Below, one piece after another: positions 24,405 to 31,680 of a stretch of DNA of 46,024 bases. This DNA comes from Nitrospira sp. (lineage in GTDB: Bacteria > Nitrospirota > Nitrospiria > Nitrospirales > Nitrospiraceae). The DNA is taken from positions 1-46,024 of the forward strand of contig JAUYAO010000002.1 of the NCBI GenBank assembly GCA_030692565.1, written 5' to 3'. The translations under genes were made by a program, and so were the position numbers. Under the pieces are notes generated by a model. That model saw nothing but the letters and a program-made list of their open reading frames with translations, ran no database searches and was not told where the DNA came from. Within the stretch, counting starts at the first letter, position 1. Every line of letters begins with the position of its first letter.

Positions 24405-25178
24405 ATGGGGATGCAGGGAGATTTTTTTCAGCTGTTGAAAGAGCAGGGCTATCAATTCGGCCAGCCGACGGTTGCCGGAGCGGGAGTCGATCTGCCGAGT
24501 GCGACGACGATTCTCGCGTTCAAGTATTGCGATGGCGTCCTCGTTGCCGGTGATCGCCGGGCGACGGCCGGCAACATGGTGATGTACGATCGGACGGACA
24601 AGGTCCTCGAAATCGATCGTCATAGTGTCATGGCCATCGCGGGGGTTCCTGCTACGGCCTATGAGATGGTGCGGATATTGGAGCACTCGTTCAAATACTA
24701 CCGGCGGACTCAGCTTCAGGAGTTGAGCTTTGAGGGGAAGCTGCGTGCGGTATCGAAACTCTTGAAGGAAAATGTGGCCGCGGCCTTGGCGGGAACCGGC
24801 GCCGTGGTGCCGGTGTTTGCCGGCTATGACTTCGAGCAGGGCGCGGCCAAGATATTTTTCTACGACATTCTCGGCGCCGAGTTTGAAGGGGTTGAGTATG
24901 CGGTGTCAGGTTCCGGGTCGCCGACAATCCGCGGCATTCTGCACTATGTGAATACCTGGGGCGAGCGTCCCCTGGCGGTGATGACGGAGGAAGAGGCGAC
25001 CGTGCAAGCGTTGCGTCTCTTAACCAGTGCCGCCGAGTTTGATTCGGCCACGGGCGGCGTCAATCGCGAGTCCAGCCTCTATCCGATTATCAAATTGATT
25101 ACGCAGGACGGAGTGCGGGTAGTCCCTGACGACCGGTTGAAACCGCTCTTTGAATCCAAGGTGGTGCGCCATGCATGA
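24405..25178 (+). CDS. prcB: 20S proteasome beta subunit
   Basis: 257 residues with a 33-residue propeptide. The mature protein would begin at Thr34 in SATTILAFKY; in mature numbering Thr1, Asp17 (AGDRR) and Lys33 (DRTDK) are all in place, and SGSGS supplies the conserved serine region. In most actinobacterial homologues Gly precedes the catalytic Thr; here it is Ala. This is the proteolytic ring subunit of the cytoplasmic core. AGGGTGA precedes the ATG. The 3' end (from 25137) is repeated once 97 bases downstream. Confidence 0.95.
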   Translation: MGMQGDFFQLLKEQGYQFGQPTVAGAGVDLPSATTILAFKYCDGVLVAGDRRATAGNMVMYDRTDKVLEIDRHSVMAIAGVPATAYEMVRILEHSFKYYRRTQLQELSFEGKLRAVSKLLKENVAAALAGTGAVVPVFAGYDFEQGAAKIFFYDILGAEFEGVEYAVSGSGSPTIRGILHYVNTWGERPLAVMTEEEATVQALRLLTSAAEFDSATGGVNRESSLYPIIKLITQDGVRVVPDDRLKPLFESKVVRHA

Positions 25179-25330
25179 AGCACGCTGTCGATGGCTTGGA
25201 TCAGTCGGCAGTTGCCGGACGGGTAAGAGTCGATTGAATCTATTTTGCGAATCTAAGGTGGTGCGCCATGTATGAAGAACCCTACCGGTGGGTCGAAGCG
25301 GTCGGCAATCGCCGAACCTATCTCGATGAG
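25137..25330 (+). repeat. 97-base partial tandem duplication over the prcB/prcA junction
   Basis: A unit containing the end of prcB, an AAGGTGG Shine-Dalgarno and the start of prcA occurs twice, beginning at 25137 and 25234. The most conserved core is AAGGTGGTGCGCCATG in both copies. Encoded residues align as ESKVVRHA then MHEARCRW in copy 1, and ESKVVRHV then MYEEPYRW in copy 2. Divergence elsewhere in the unit shows that it is not recent. Confidence 0.75.
25171..25275 (+). CDS. 34-codon junction ORF between prcB and prcA
   Basis: This ORF was formed by the 97-base duplication. Its ATG overlaps the prcB stop by eight bases (ATGCATGA) and its stop overlaps the prcA ATG by eight bases (ATGTATGA). 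The first half is a decayed copy of the PrcA N-terminus (MHEARCRWLGSVG against MYEEPYRWVEAVG) and the last eight residues repeat the PrcB tail. It has its own AAGGTGG Shine-Dalgarno. Whether translated peptide matters or the ORF only relays ribosomes from prcB to prcA is unknown; it may also be neutral debris. Confidence 0.45.
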   Translation: MHEARCRWLGSVGSCRTGKSRLNLFCESKVVRHV

Positions 25331-26092
25331 CAGTTTCGGCAGGGGAGTCCGGTGGTGGCACTGGGCTACGACGGGGGGCTGCTCCTGACGACGGTCAGCA
25401 AAGGGACGTCGAAGCTCTATGAGATTTACGACCGGATTGCGCTCGGAGGCATGGGGCATCCGGCAGATCTGGAAAAGCTCCGATTCAGCCTGTTGGAGAT
25501 GGCGCATACTGAAGGGTTTAACCGGTCTCCGTCGGATGTCACCGGCTCGCGGCTGGTGAAATACGGGATAGCTCCGGTCATCAAACAGGCTTTTGAAGAA
25601 GTCTATAAGGCGCCGTTTATCGTCAGGATTGTCCTGGCCGAGTTGGGTCAGAAGCCGGAGAGGGATACGCTGCTCACGATCAACTATGACGGGACGTTCG
25701 AAGAGCTTAAGGAGTATGCCGTGCTGGCCGCAACGAAGCAGGCGCAGGCGCGTATGCAGGAGTATCTGAAGGCGCAGAAACCGTCTCCCTGCCCGCTTGG
25801 GCAGGGCTTGCAGTTGGCTCTGCGCACCTGGGCGATCGGATCACTGGCGCATCAACAGGATTCGGCAGAGGCGTCGGCTGATGGCGGGCATGAGACCAGT
25901 CGCGAGACGATCGCATCGATTCCCGATCAGACTGCGTTGCTCGCGCATCTCCGTGAGGTGCTGGCGGATAAGACGCTGGAATGCGCGGTCCTGGAGCGGC
26001 AGCAGGTCGGTTCATCCAAATATCGTGCGCTGACGCCGGCCGAGCTCGCACGGTTGCTTCCCGGCGACTTTCAGGCCGTCGTGAATCGCTAA
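25268..26092 (+). CDS. prcA: 20S proteasome alpha subunit
   Basis: 274 residues with the proteasome alpha-type fold: an N-terminal helix/gate region (MYEEPYRWVEAVGNRR), SPVVALGYDGGLLLTTVS, LYEIYDRIALGGMGHPADL, and a C-terminal extension rich in Ala, Gln and charged residues (after about residue 170). It has no N-terminal catalytic Thr and forms the gating outer ring. The extension contains a low-complexity linker and a terminal helical segment not needed for the core fold. AAGGTGG precedes the ATG. prcB-prcA order is as in actinobacteria. Confidence 0.93.
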   Translation: MYEEPYRWVEAVGNRRTYLDEQFRQGSPVVALGYDGGLLLTTVSKGTSKLYEIYDRIALGGMGHPADLEKLRFSLLEMAHTEGFNRSPSDVTGSRLVKYGIAPVIKQAFEEVYKAPFIVRIVLAELGQKPERDTLLTINYDGTFEELKEYAVLAATKQAQARMQEYLKAQKPSPCPLGQGLQLALRTWAIGSLAHQQDSAEASADGGHETSRETIASIPDQTALLAHLREVLADKTLECAVLERQQVGSSKYRALTPAELARLLPGDFQAVVNR

Positions 26093-26093
26093 T

Positions 26094-26237
26094 ATGCTGA
26101 ACCGTATGTGCTGGCTTGAAACGGAGTACGGACTGTTGGTGTATCGGGAAGGCCCCGAGCGCTCGCCGGCGTGGTGTGCCAGCCAGATGTACGATCATCG
26201 AGTTCGCGCGTACGATAGGGGCGCGCCAACATGCTGA
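26094..26237 (+). CDS. 47-codon partial duplicate of the pafA start
   Basis: An ATG one base after the prcA stop opens a 47-residue ORF, MLNRMCWLETEYGLLV..., aligned without gaps to the PafA N-terminus MLNRIFGLETEYGLLV for about 38 residues. Several changes are conservative (Asp to Glu twice, Thr to Ala), but the Gly of the nucleotide-binding GxETEYG motif is Trp. The ORF ends TGCTGA, overlapping the pafA ATG at 26231 by seven bases. The offset between copies is 137 bases, not a multiple of three. It is either a translational relay or a decaying duplicate; it cannot be an active ligase. Confidence 0.45.
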   Translation: MLNRMCWLETEYGLLVYREGPERSPAWCASQMYDHRVRAYDRGAPTC

Positions 26238-27715
26238 ACCGGATATTCGGGCTTGAAACGGAGTACGGACTCCTCGTCAATCAGGATCGGCCCGATCACT
26301 CCCCGACATGGTTTGCCCGCCAGATCCGGGATTATCTGTTCCAGGTTCAGCACCGAGGGGTGCTCGACCTGCACCATCGCGGGCATGATGAGCCGCCGGG
26401 GAACGGTGGTTTTCTGACCAATGCCGGGCGGATGTATCTCGACATGGGGCACCTCGAATATGCCTCGCCGGAATGCCAGTCGCTCGTGGATCTTGTCGCG
26501 GTCGATCGGGCCGGGGATCAATTGTTACAGGAGGCGATCGAGGCCTTGGGGTTCGGCGAGACCATTTCGCTCATCAAAAACAATATCGATCATGAAACGG
26601 ACGCGACCTTCGGATCGCACGAGAACTATCTGGTCACTCGCCGGTTTCCCTTCAGTCGGAGAGGGTTGAGTCCTCTCGTCACTTTCCTGGTCACCAGACA
26701 GATTTTCGCCGGCTCCGGCCGTATCGGGGCGGCGAATCCGCAGGATGCCTGGATCCAGGTGGATCGCCTGATTGTGCCGCGTGGGGCGCTTCGTTCACAT
26801 GGCCCGCAGACGATGATTCCCTATCAGATTTCGCAGCGGGCCGATCATATCGTGAACGATTTCTTCGAGTGGGTGCAGCAGAACCGCGCGATCGTCAATA
26901 CCAGGGACGAGCCGCTGGCGGATCCCAATCAATACCGGCGTATTCATCTGCTCCTCGGCGATTCCAACATGGCCGAAGTGGCCACGGCGCTCAAAATGGG
27001 CACGACGGGACTGGTGTTGCAGTTGATCGAAGAGGGAAAGGCGCCGGCCGGCGTGGAGCTCGACGAGCCCGTCGAAACGCTGCAAGAGATCTCGCAGGAT
27101 CAAGAGCGCCAGTGGATCGTGCGGTTGCAATCAGGCAAGACAATCTCAGCGATCGATATTCAAGAGCAATTTCTCGCGGCCGCGCGAGAAGCCTACGCCG
27201 GGCAGGATGAGGAAACGGACTGGGTGCTTGATCAGTGGGAATCTGTGCTGACGGATTTGCGCGGCGACTATGCCAAGCTGGTCGGCCGGGTCGACTGGGC
27301 CTCCAAATTATGGCTGCTCGAATCCTTTCGCGAGGCCGAACAGCTGGATTGGCAGGATCCGGCGCTCAAGAGCCTCGACCTCGAATATCATAATTTGCGT
27401 GCCGATCGAGGACTCTATTTCGGGCTGCTCGAAGAGGGGCGGGTGCCTCGCATGACGACGGACAAGGCGATTGCGCTGGCGATGGAACATCCTCCACGCA
27501 ACACGCGCGCCTTCGGCCGGGGAGAGCTGGTTCGCCATATCCTAGCGGCGGGTCCACCTGAGGCCTTTGATGATCAGACTCAGGACCAGGGATTCTTCCC
27601 GGCCTATGTCATCAATTGGTCGATTTTCCAGATCAACGGGCGTACCCCGTTCCCCATGCCTGACCCCTTCAAAACCTATGTCCAGGACGTTCGCACCTAT
27701 CTCCAATCCATCTGA
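26231..27715 (+). CDS. pafA: PafA: UBact ligase
   Basis: 494 residues of the carboxylate-amine ligase (glutamine-synthetase-like) fold. GLETEYG opens the nucleotide site, Asp71 in MYLDMGHLEYASPE is the catalytic aspartate, and KNNIDHETDATFGSHENYLV and VNTRDEPLADPNQYRRIHLLLGDSNM-type motifs follow (the last is longer than one motif; key residues RDEP and GDSNM). The C-terminal domain ends DPFKTYVQDVRTYLQSI as in PafA rather than Dop, and the Dop-specific insertion is absent. It attaches the deamidated tag to substrate lysines using ATP. The actinobacterial SHPEY stretch is shortened to GHLEY here. Confidence 0.93.
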   Translation: MLNRIFGLETEYGLLVNQDRPDHSPTWFARQIRDYLFQVQHRGVLDLHHRGHDEPPGNGGFLTNAGRMYLDMGHLEYASPECQSLVDLVAVDRAGDQLLQEAIEALGFGETISLIKNNIDHETDATFGSHENYLVTRRFPFSRRGLSPLVTFLVTRQIFAGSGRIGAANPQDAWIQVDRLIVPRGALRSHGPQTMIPYQISQRADHIVNDFFEWVQQNRAIVNTRDEPLADPNQYRRIHLLLGDSNMAEVATALKMGTTGLVLQLIEEGKAPAGVELDEPVETLQEISQDQERQWIVRLQSGKTISAIDIQEQFLAAAREAYAGQDEETDWVLDQWESVLTDLRGDYAKLVGRVDWASKLWLLESFREAEQLDWQDPALKSLDLEYHNLRADRGLYFGLLEEGRVPRMTTDKAIALAMEHPPRNTRAFGRGELVRHILAAGPPEAFDDQTQDQGFFPAYVINWSIFQINGRTPFPMPDPFKTYVQDVRTYLQSI

Positions 27716-27796
27716 CCGGACCGTGACTCAGGCTCACCGCGTGCGCGCATAACACGCAGATTCTATGAAATCGCCGGCGGAATGATATGCTTGTCA

Positions 27797-27817
27797 CGGG
27801 ACGGGTGATTCGTCCCG
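27797..27817 (+). promoter_or_regulatory. leader hairpin before the 27838 gene
   Basis: CGGGACG-GGTGATT-CGTCCCG is a perfect seven-pair stem (extendable to TCACGGGACG/CGTCCCGCGA with a mismatch), 12 bases upstream of AGGAGG. It may be a terminator-like end of the proteasome operon or a leader structure of the next gene; there is no U-run. Confidence 0.4.
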
Positions 27818-27837
27818 CGACCAGCAGGAGGTCTACG

Positions 27838-28296
27838 ATGAAAGCACGGACGTGGATGATGCAATATGGTGTGGCGATGATGCTTTCGTGCGCGTTCGCC
27901 TTAATTCTCGGGCAAGTTCCGCTGTTTCGTGAAACGGCCGTGGGAAAGTTAGCTGCTTCCGATCTGGTCCAGTTCCTCGGGTACGGTTGCACTATTGCCC
28001 TCGGCTGGCTTGGCGTGCGCCAGTTGGCGGCCGATCCTCCCGAGGAGTGGAAATGGCTGATGCCCTATCGGGCATTGATCCTCCCGATGACGATGCTGGT
28101 CACGGTGATTCTGGCCTATGGCGTCCTGTTGCTGGTGGGCGGTCCGTTTCTGAATAAGTTCGCCAAGGGAATCTACAACTGGGCGTTTATCGTGGGGATT
28201 GTGTCTGCCATTGCCTGGCTCATTGTGACCTGGGTTCGAACCTGCGCTCCGCTTGTCGCTGCGACTGCTTCCCGGCGTCTGAAGAGAGCCGCCTAG
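27838..28296 (+). CDS. small membrane protein of unknown function
   Basis: 152 residues with four hydrophobic helices (about residues 10-27, 40-60, 80-105 and 115-140) and short charged loops. No known domain is recognised. ATG 27838 is preceded by AGGAGG at ideal spacing; an upstream in-frame ATG at 27787 would have to read through the leader hairpin and has no Shine-Dalgarno. It lies between pafA and a convergent hydrolase gene. Confidence 0.75.
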   Translation: MKARTWMMQYGVAMMLSCAFALILGQVPLFRETAVGKLAASDLVQFLGYGCTIALGWLGVRQLAADPPEEWKWLMPYRALILPMTMLVTVILAYGVLLLVGGPFLNKFAKGIYNWAFIVGIVSAIAWLIVTWVRTCAPLVAATASRRLKRAA

Positions 28297-28318
28297 CGGA
28301 TCGTTCCCGGTGGCGGCT
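28287..28318 (+). terminator. hairpin at the end of the membrane-protein gene
   Basis: AGCCGCC (overlapping the stop codon region) pairs with GGCGGCT 18 bases later, followed by TCTTGGTT. It lies between convergent genes, where a bidirectional terminator is expected, but the U-run is poor. Confidence 0.35.
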
Positions 28319-28342
28319 TCTTGGTTGGGGCCGCGACGACGG

Positions 28343-29326
28343 CTACCGCGCGCGAGTCACAAACTCGACAATTCTGTTTTCCGCCCAGTAGGAGTCTTCA
28401 CCGTTTTGGCTCAGGCTGAAGAATCCGCAATGTCCGCCATGGCGAGGCGCCAGAAGCGAGATGGATTGATTCCCGATGAGCTCGGGTTGAGCAAATAGTG
28501 AATAGGGAATGAATGGGTCGTCCTGGGCGGTGATGATCAAGGTCGGGACCGCGATTTGATGCAGCACATGCCGGGCTCCTGCGCGATCATAGTAATCGGC
28601 TCCGTCTCGATAGCCTCCGTCGCGGGCCGTGTAGCAGTCGTCGAATTGGCTGATGGTTTGCATCGAGCCCATCGGACGCAGATCCCACTTCCCCGGAAAG
28701 AGCCCAGCCTTCCGTTTCATGCGCGCTTTGAGCCGTGACAGGAAGTGGTGGTGATAGATCCAGTTGCGTGGTTGCTCCAGAGCCGCTACGCAGTGGGTCG
28801 GATCGATGTTCGGGCATACCGCGACGGCTCCTGAGAAGGCTGGTATCGCTCCTCCCATTTCACCGGCCGCCTTCAGCACCAGATTGCCACCCATCGAATA
28901 GCCCACCAGCCAGATGCGCGTCAGGCCGTCCGCCATCGCCAGTTCTCTGACAATCTCGCGATAATCGCTGCTCAGTCCACTGTTATAGAGGGTTGGCGTA
29001 AGGTGCTCGGTGCCGCCGCAGGTGCGTTGGTTTAGCCGCACGACATTGAATCCCCGTCGGTAGGCTTTTGCGGCTATCCCACGCATGTAATGGGAGTCTG
29101 CGCAGCCCTCCAGTCCATGAACAAGAATGAGTGTGGGTGATTCCAAGGAACGTGGCTGCCAGTGGCAGAATCCGAGGAGCTGCGTATTCGGTTCAGTGGT
29201 AAAGAGCCGTTCGCGCTGAGGGATCTGTCTCAGGGAGAGATCTCGTGGCCAGTACCGTGGCGCCAGGGTCATGAGATGCGCATTCCGGAGTATGGCTGGC
29301 GGAGCAAATCGGTCTGTGTGATTCAT
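28343..29326 (-). CDS. YheT-type alpha/beta hydrolase
   Basis: 327 residues with the YheT/ABHD layout. LILVHGLEGCADSHYMRG gives the HG oxyanion region at about 70-71, GYSMGG carries the nucleophile Ser144, TAQDDPFIP supplies the acid near 267, and HGGHCGFF the His near 297. Bacterial members are predicted esterases or lipases, and the closest eukaryotic relatives act on membrane lipids. The opening FAPPAILRNAHLMTLAPRYW is characteristic. It is transcribed against the preceding gene and has no operon partner. Confidence 0.92.
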   Translation of the reverse strand: MNHTDRFAPPAILRNAHLMTLAPRYWPRDLSLRQIPQRERLFTTEPNTQLLGFCHWQPRSLESPTLILVHGLEGCADSHYMRGIAAKAYRRGFNVVRLNQRTCGGTEHLTPTLYNSGLSSDYREIVRELAMADGLTRIWLVGYSMGGNLVLKAAGEMGGAIPAFSGAVAVCPNIDPTHCVAALEQPRNWIYHHHFLSRLKARMKRKAGLFPGKWDLRPMGSMQTISQFDDCYTARDGGYRDGADYYDRAGARHVLHQIAVPTLIITAQDDPFIPYSLFAQPELIGNQSISLLAPRHGGHCGFFSLSQNGEDSYWAENRIVEFVTRAR

Positions 29327-29460
29327 CTCGCCACATCATAAACAATATTTGCCCTGGAGCGTAGACTGAAAGTTCCACAGATGCGACTCACGATCGCCCC
29401 TCAAGCGGGGACGCCCAGCGACCGATAACGGGACCTGGGAGTTCGTATAAGGAGGCAGGC

Positions 29461-30108
29461 ATGTTAACAGCAATCGGCGACGTCATGCGGCGGGTGTACG
29501 AGCGAGGGTGGATTACGACCAGAGACGGCAATATCAGTATGCGGAAACGCGAGGGCAAGTATCTCTATATCACGCCTTCCGGATGGCGAAAGACGATTGT
29601 GCATCCGGAGCACGTGGTTCGACTGGAGATTGTAAGCGATCCGGTGACGAATCAACTGATTCCCAAAGTTCGGGATGGACAGCAACCGTCCGGCGAACTC
29701 TGGATGCATTGGAATCTGCAACGGGACTCCAAAAAGACACGGACTGTGGTCCACGTGCATGCGACCCACATTGTATCGGCGATCTATGCAGGAGTGGACT
29801 TACAGGCCATGAGCGCTGAGTTTCCGGAGATCTCACGCTATACCAGGGTCGGTCGGACCGTCCCAGCCTTACCGGCGCTTTCTCGCGATCTGGCTGATGC
29901 CACGGCTGAATGTTTTGGGCTGCAGAAGGATGGGACTCTCGAATTCGACATCGTTGGGCAGGCAAACCACGGAGTCTGCGCTGTGGCCGTGGATCCATGG
30001 GCTGCCTATGAGCATATCGAGCGGTTGGATCATATTTGCGAGATTGTTCTGAAGAGTGGTGTCGCCGCACGCGCGTTCAATCAACGGGCATCGAGTCTGG
30101 CGGCATAA
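29461..30108 (+). CDS. class II aldolase/adducin family protein
   Basis: 215 residues with the zinc-dependent class II aldolase pattern: DGNISMR near 22-28, PSGE with Glu79, HVHATH with His98, His100 and His103, and GQANHGV near 174 supplying a further His. Related enzymes include L-fuculose-phosphate aldolase and methylthioribulose-phosphate dehydratase, and sequence alone does not separate them. AAGGAGG precedes the ATG. A strong terminator follows directly. Confidence 0.88.
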   Translation: MLTAIGDVMRRVYERGWITTRDGNISMRKREGKYLYITPSGWRKTIVHPEHVVRLEIVSDPVTNQLIPKVRDGQQPSGELWMHWNLQRDSKKTRTVVHVHATHIVSAIYAGVDLQAMSAEFPEISRYTRVGRTVPALPALSRDLADATAECFGLQKDGTLEFDIVGQANHGVCAVAVDPWAAYEHIERLDHICEIVLKSGVAARAFNQRASSLAA

Positions 30109-30128
30109 TCGAACGACAGCTGAAACGA

Positions 30129-30170
30129 AAAGAGGGCTGACGGCATTGTGCCGTCAGCCCTCTTTATATT
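30129..30170 (+). terminator. intrinsic terminator after the aldolase
   Basis: AAAGAGGGCTGACGGCA pairs with TGCCGTCAGCCCTCTTT across a three-base loop and is followed by a T-rich tract. The A-rich left side also allows termination of the minus-strand tRNA transcript. Confidence 0.9.
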
Positions 30171-30171
30171 T

Positions 30172-30247
30172 TGGCTCCCCGGGCAGGACTCGAACCTGCG
30201 ACCAGCCGGTTAACAGCCGGCTGCTCTACCAACTGAGCTACCGGGGA
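30172..30247 (-). tRNA. tRNA-Asn (anticodon GTT)
   Basis: On the minus strand a 76-nt cloverleaf begins TCCCCGGTAGCTCAGTTGGT, has CTGTTAAC as anticodon loop (GTT), a GTTCGAACC T-loop, an acceptor end CCGGGGA pairing with the 5' TCCCCGG, and an encoded CCA. It is transcribed toward the aldolase terminator. Confidence 0.97.
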
Positions 30248-30311
30248 ACGGAGAGTTCACATGGAAGCGGGACCCATTCTAGCAAAACTTCTTGCGGAGG
30301 GGGAGTCTTTT

Positions 30312-30581
30312 TTAGACGTCAAAGTCCTCAGTTTCATCTTCGTCGGAAGAGGCATCCGTATTGCCATCGGCTAACGCGGCATAGTGTTTCGCCCAGGTCA
30401 GATAGAGATTTCCGCTATCCCGCATCGTATCGGCTGCTTTCACGAGCTTATCGACGAGTTCAGGATCTTTCCCCGAGGCTTGGATTTGCGCCGCGCGCCG
30501 CTCGATTGCCTTGGGGTATTGCGTGATCAGACCGGAGATCTTTGCGAGGAGCTCATTGATGACGTTGTCTTCAGTGTCCAT
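30312..30581 (-). CDS. small acidic protein of unknown function
   Basis: 89 residues, largely helical with alternating charged residues (LAKISGLITQYPKAIERRAA, VDKLVKAADTMRDSG) and a very acidic C-terminus (SSDEDETEDFDV). No family is recognised. It reads divergently from nothing nearby and sits between tRNA-Asn and the por terminator on the same strand as the por operon. I considered a second protein tag but the C-terminus lacks Gly-Gln/Glu. Confidence 0.65.
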   Translation of the reverse strand: MDTEDNVINELLAKISGLITQYPKAIERRAAQIQASGKDPELVDKLVKAADTMRDSGNLYLTWAKHYAALADGNTDASSDEDETEDFDV

Positions 30582-30603
30582 GGGGTCCCTCTTCTCTCAA
30601 CAA

Positions 30604-30634
30604 AAAACCCCATAGCGCGGACGCTATGGGGTTT
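30604..30634 (-). terminator. intrinsic terminator of the por operon
   Basis: AAACCCCATAGCG pairs with CGCTATGGGGTTT around a four-base loop. On the minus strand the stem is followed by TTTTTTG, a proper U-run, 24 bases after the porD stop. Confidence 0.92.
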
Positions 30635-30657
30635 CCCGTTATTCACATCGTAATGGA

Positions 30658-30936
30658 TTAGCCTTGGTAGGCTTGTCCCAGAGCTGCTGACTCGCCTTTT
30701 TTCGCCATCAGCTGACCGGTGGCGCTCACGGCCTGCATCTCAATCGCATGGTGCTTTGCGGCGTCGCAAACGACCACGCACAGTTCGCACCCCTTGCAGC
30801 GATCAATATTGACCTCGGCGACCATCTTGCTGGAGTTCAGGTCCAGGCAGTTGGCTTCCGGGCAATACATGATGCAGAGGCGGCAGCCCTTCTTGGCAGT
30901 GCATTTCTCATCGATGACTTGCGCTACGTTATACAT
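30658..30936 (-). CDS. porD: 2-oxoacid:ferredoxin oxidoreductase delta subunit (ferredoxin-like)
   Basis: 92 residues with two [4Fe-4S] sites. The second is regular (Cys47, 50, 53, 57 in CKGCELCVVVC). The first has an expanded first spacing: Cys12, then CRLCIMYCP with Cys18, 21 and 25, so CX5CX2CX3CP rather than CX2CX2CX3CP. It passes electrons from the catalytic subunits to ferredoxin. Last gene of the operon, 18 bases after porG. Confidence 0.9.
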   Translation of the reverse strand: MYNVAQVIDEKCTAKKGCRLCIMYCPEANCLDLNSSKMVAEVNIDRCKGCELCVVVCDAAKHHAIEMQAVSATGQLMAKKGESAALGQAYQG

Positions 30937-30954
30937 GCGACGTAGTTCCTTCTC

Positions 30955-31662
30955 TTACGCGGCTACGGCAGGATTGCCGACTCGTAACTCGATCTTGTTC
31001 TTATCCGCCCATTCGCTGGCGATTTCATAGGCCGCCTTCACGGTGGCCAGATTCTTGGCGAGCAGCATTTCCTTCTTGGCGAACTTCTTCTTGATCGCTT
31101 CGTCCAGTGAAGCCGTACCGCCTGACGCGACGAACTTCTTTCCGAAGCGCTCTTGAAGCGCGCCATCCAAGGCCTCCATCGAGACGCACTTGGTAATGCC
31201 TGCCACAGATCCGATCATGGCCATGTTCGTGGACAGCTCGGTGCCAGCGACTTCGATCGCGAGCTCAGTCCCGGCGATATAAAACAGAGCGACGTTCAAA
31301 TCTTTGAGCCGCTGAATGTCTTCTTCTGACAGAAGGGGCTGCGCGGAGTTGATAACCACGACGCCGCCTTCTTTCACGCCGGAATAGAATGGCATCGTAT
31401 AGCTCTTGCCCATCGTGATGACCTGAGGGTGAAATACCTGGATCACATCCGGGAATACCAATTCGCCGCGGTCGTAGATCCGCTCGATGCCGATACGGCA
31501 ATAGCTCTCCGCCGGAGCCATCCGCTTCTCCGCTCCAAAGAACGGGTTGGAGATCGAAAACTTTCCGTCCCGGTTTGCGGCCATGGCCAAGACATGGGCT
31601 GCGGTGACCGCGCCCTGTCCGCCTAAACCCGACATCCGGATATTGAGTCTCTTCTTAATCAT
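30955..31662 (-). CDS. porG: 2-oxoacid:ferredoxin oxidoreductase gamma subunit
   Basis: 235 residues with the POR gamma-domain signature SGLGGQGAVTAAHVLAMAA (about residues 10-28), SNPFFGAEKRMAPAES and later VGNPA tail. This subunit contributes to coenzyme A/substrate binding and complex assembly. I chose ATG 31662, preceded by GGAGG at six bases, over an in-frame TTG at 31668. It lies between porB and porD in the operon. Confidence 0.92.
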   Translation of the reverse strand: MIKKRLNIRMSGLGGQGAVTAAHVLAMAANRDGKFSISNPFFGAEKRMAPAESYCRIGIERIYDRGELVFPDVIQVFHPQVITMGKSYTMPFYSGVKEGGVVVINSAQPLLSEEDIQRLKDLNVALFYIAGTELAIEVAGTELSTNMAMIGSVAGITKCVSMEALDGALQERFGKKFVASGGTASLDEAIKKKFAKKEMLLAKNLATVKAAYEIASEWADKNKIELRVGNPAVAA

Positions 31663-31680
31663 GGACAACCTCCGGTTTCG

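Noticed and set aside
30312-30581. Small acidic protein as a second Pup/UBact-type tag
   Set aside because: It is small and acidic but lacks a C-terminal Gly-Gln or Gly-Glu, has regular amphipathic helices, and is not near proteasome genes.
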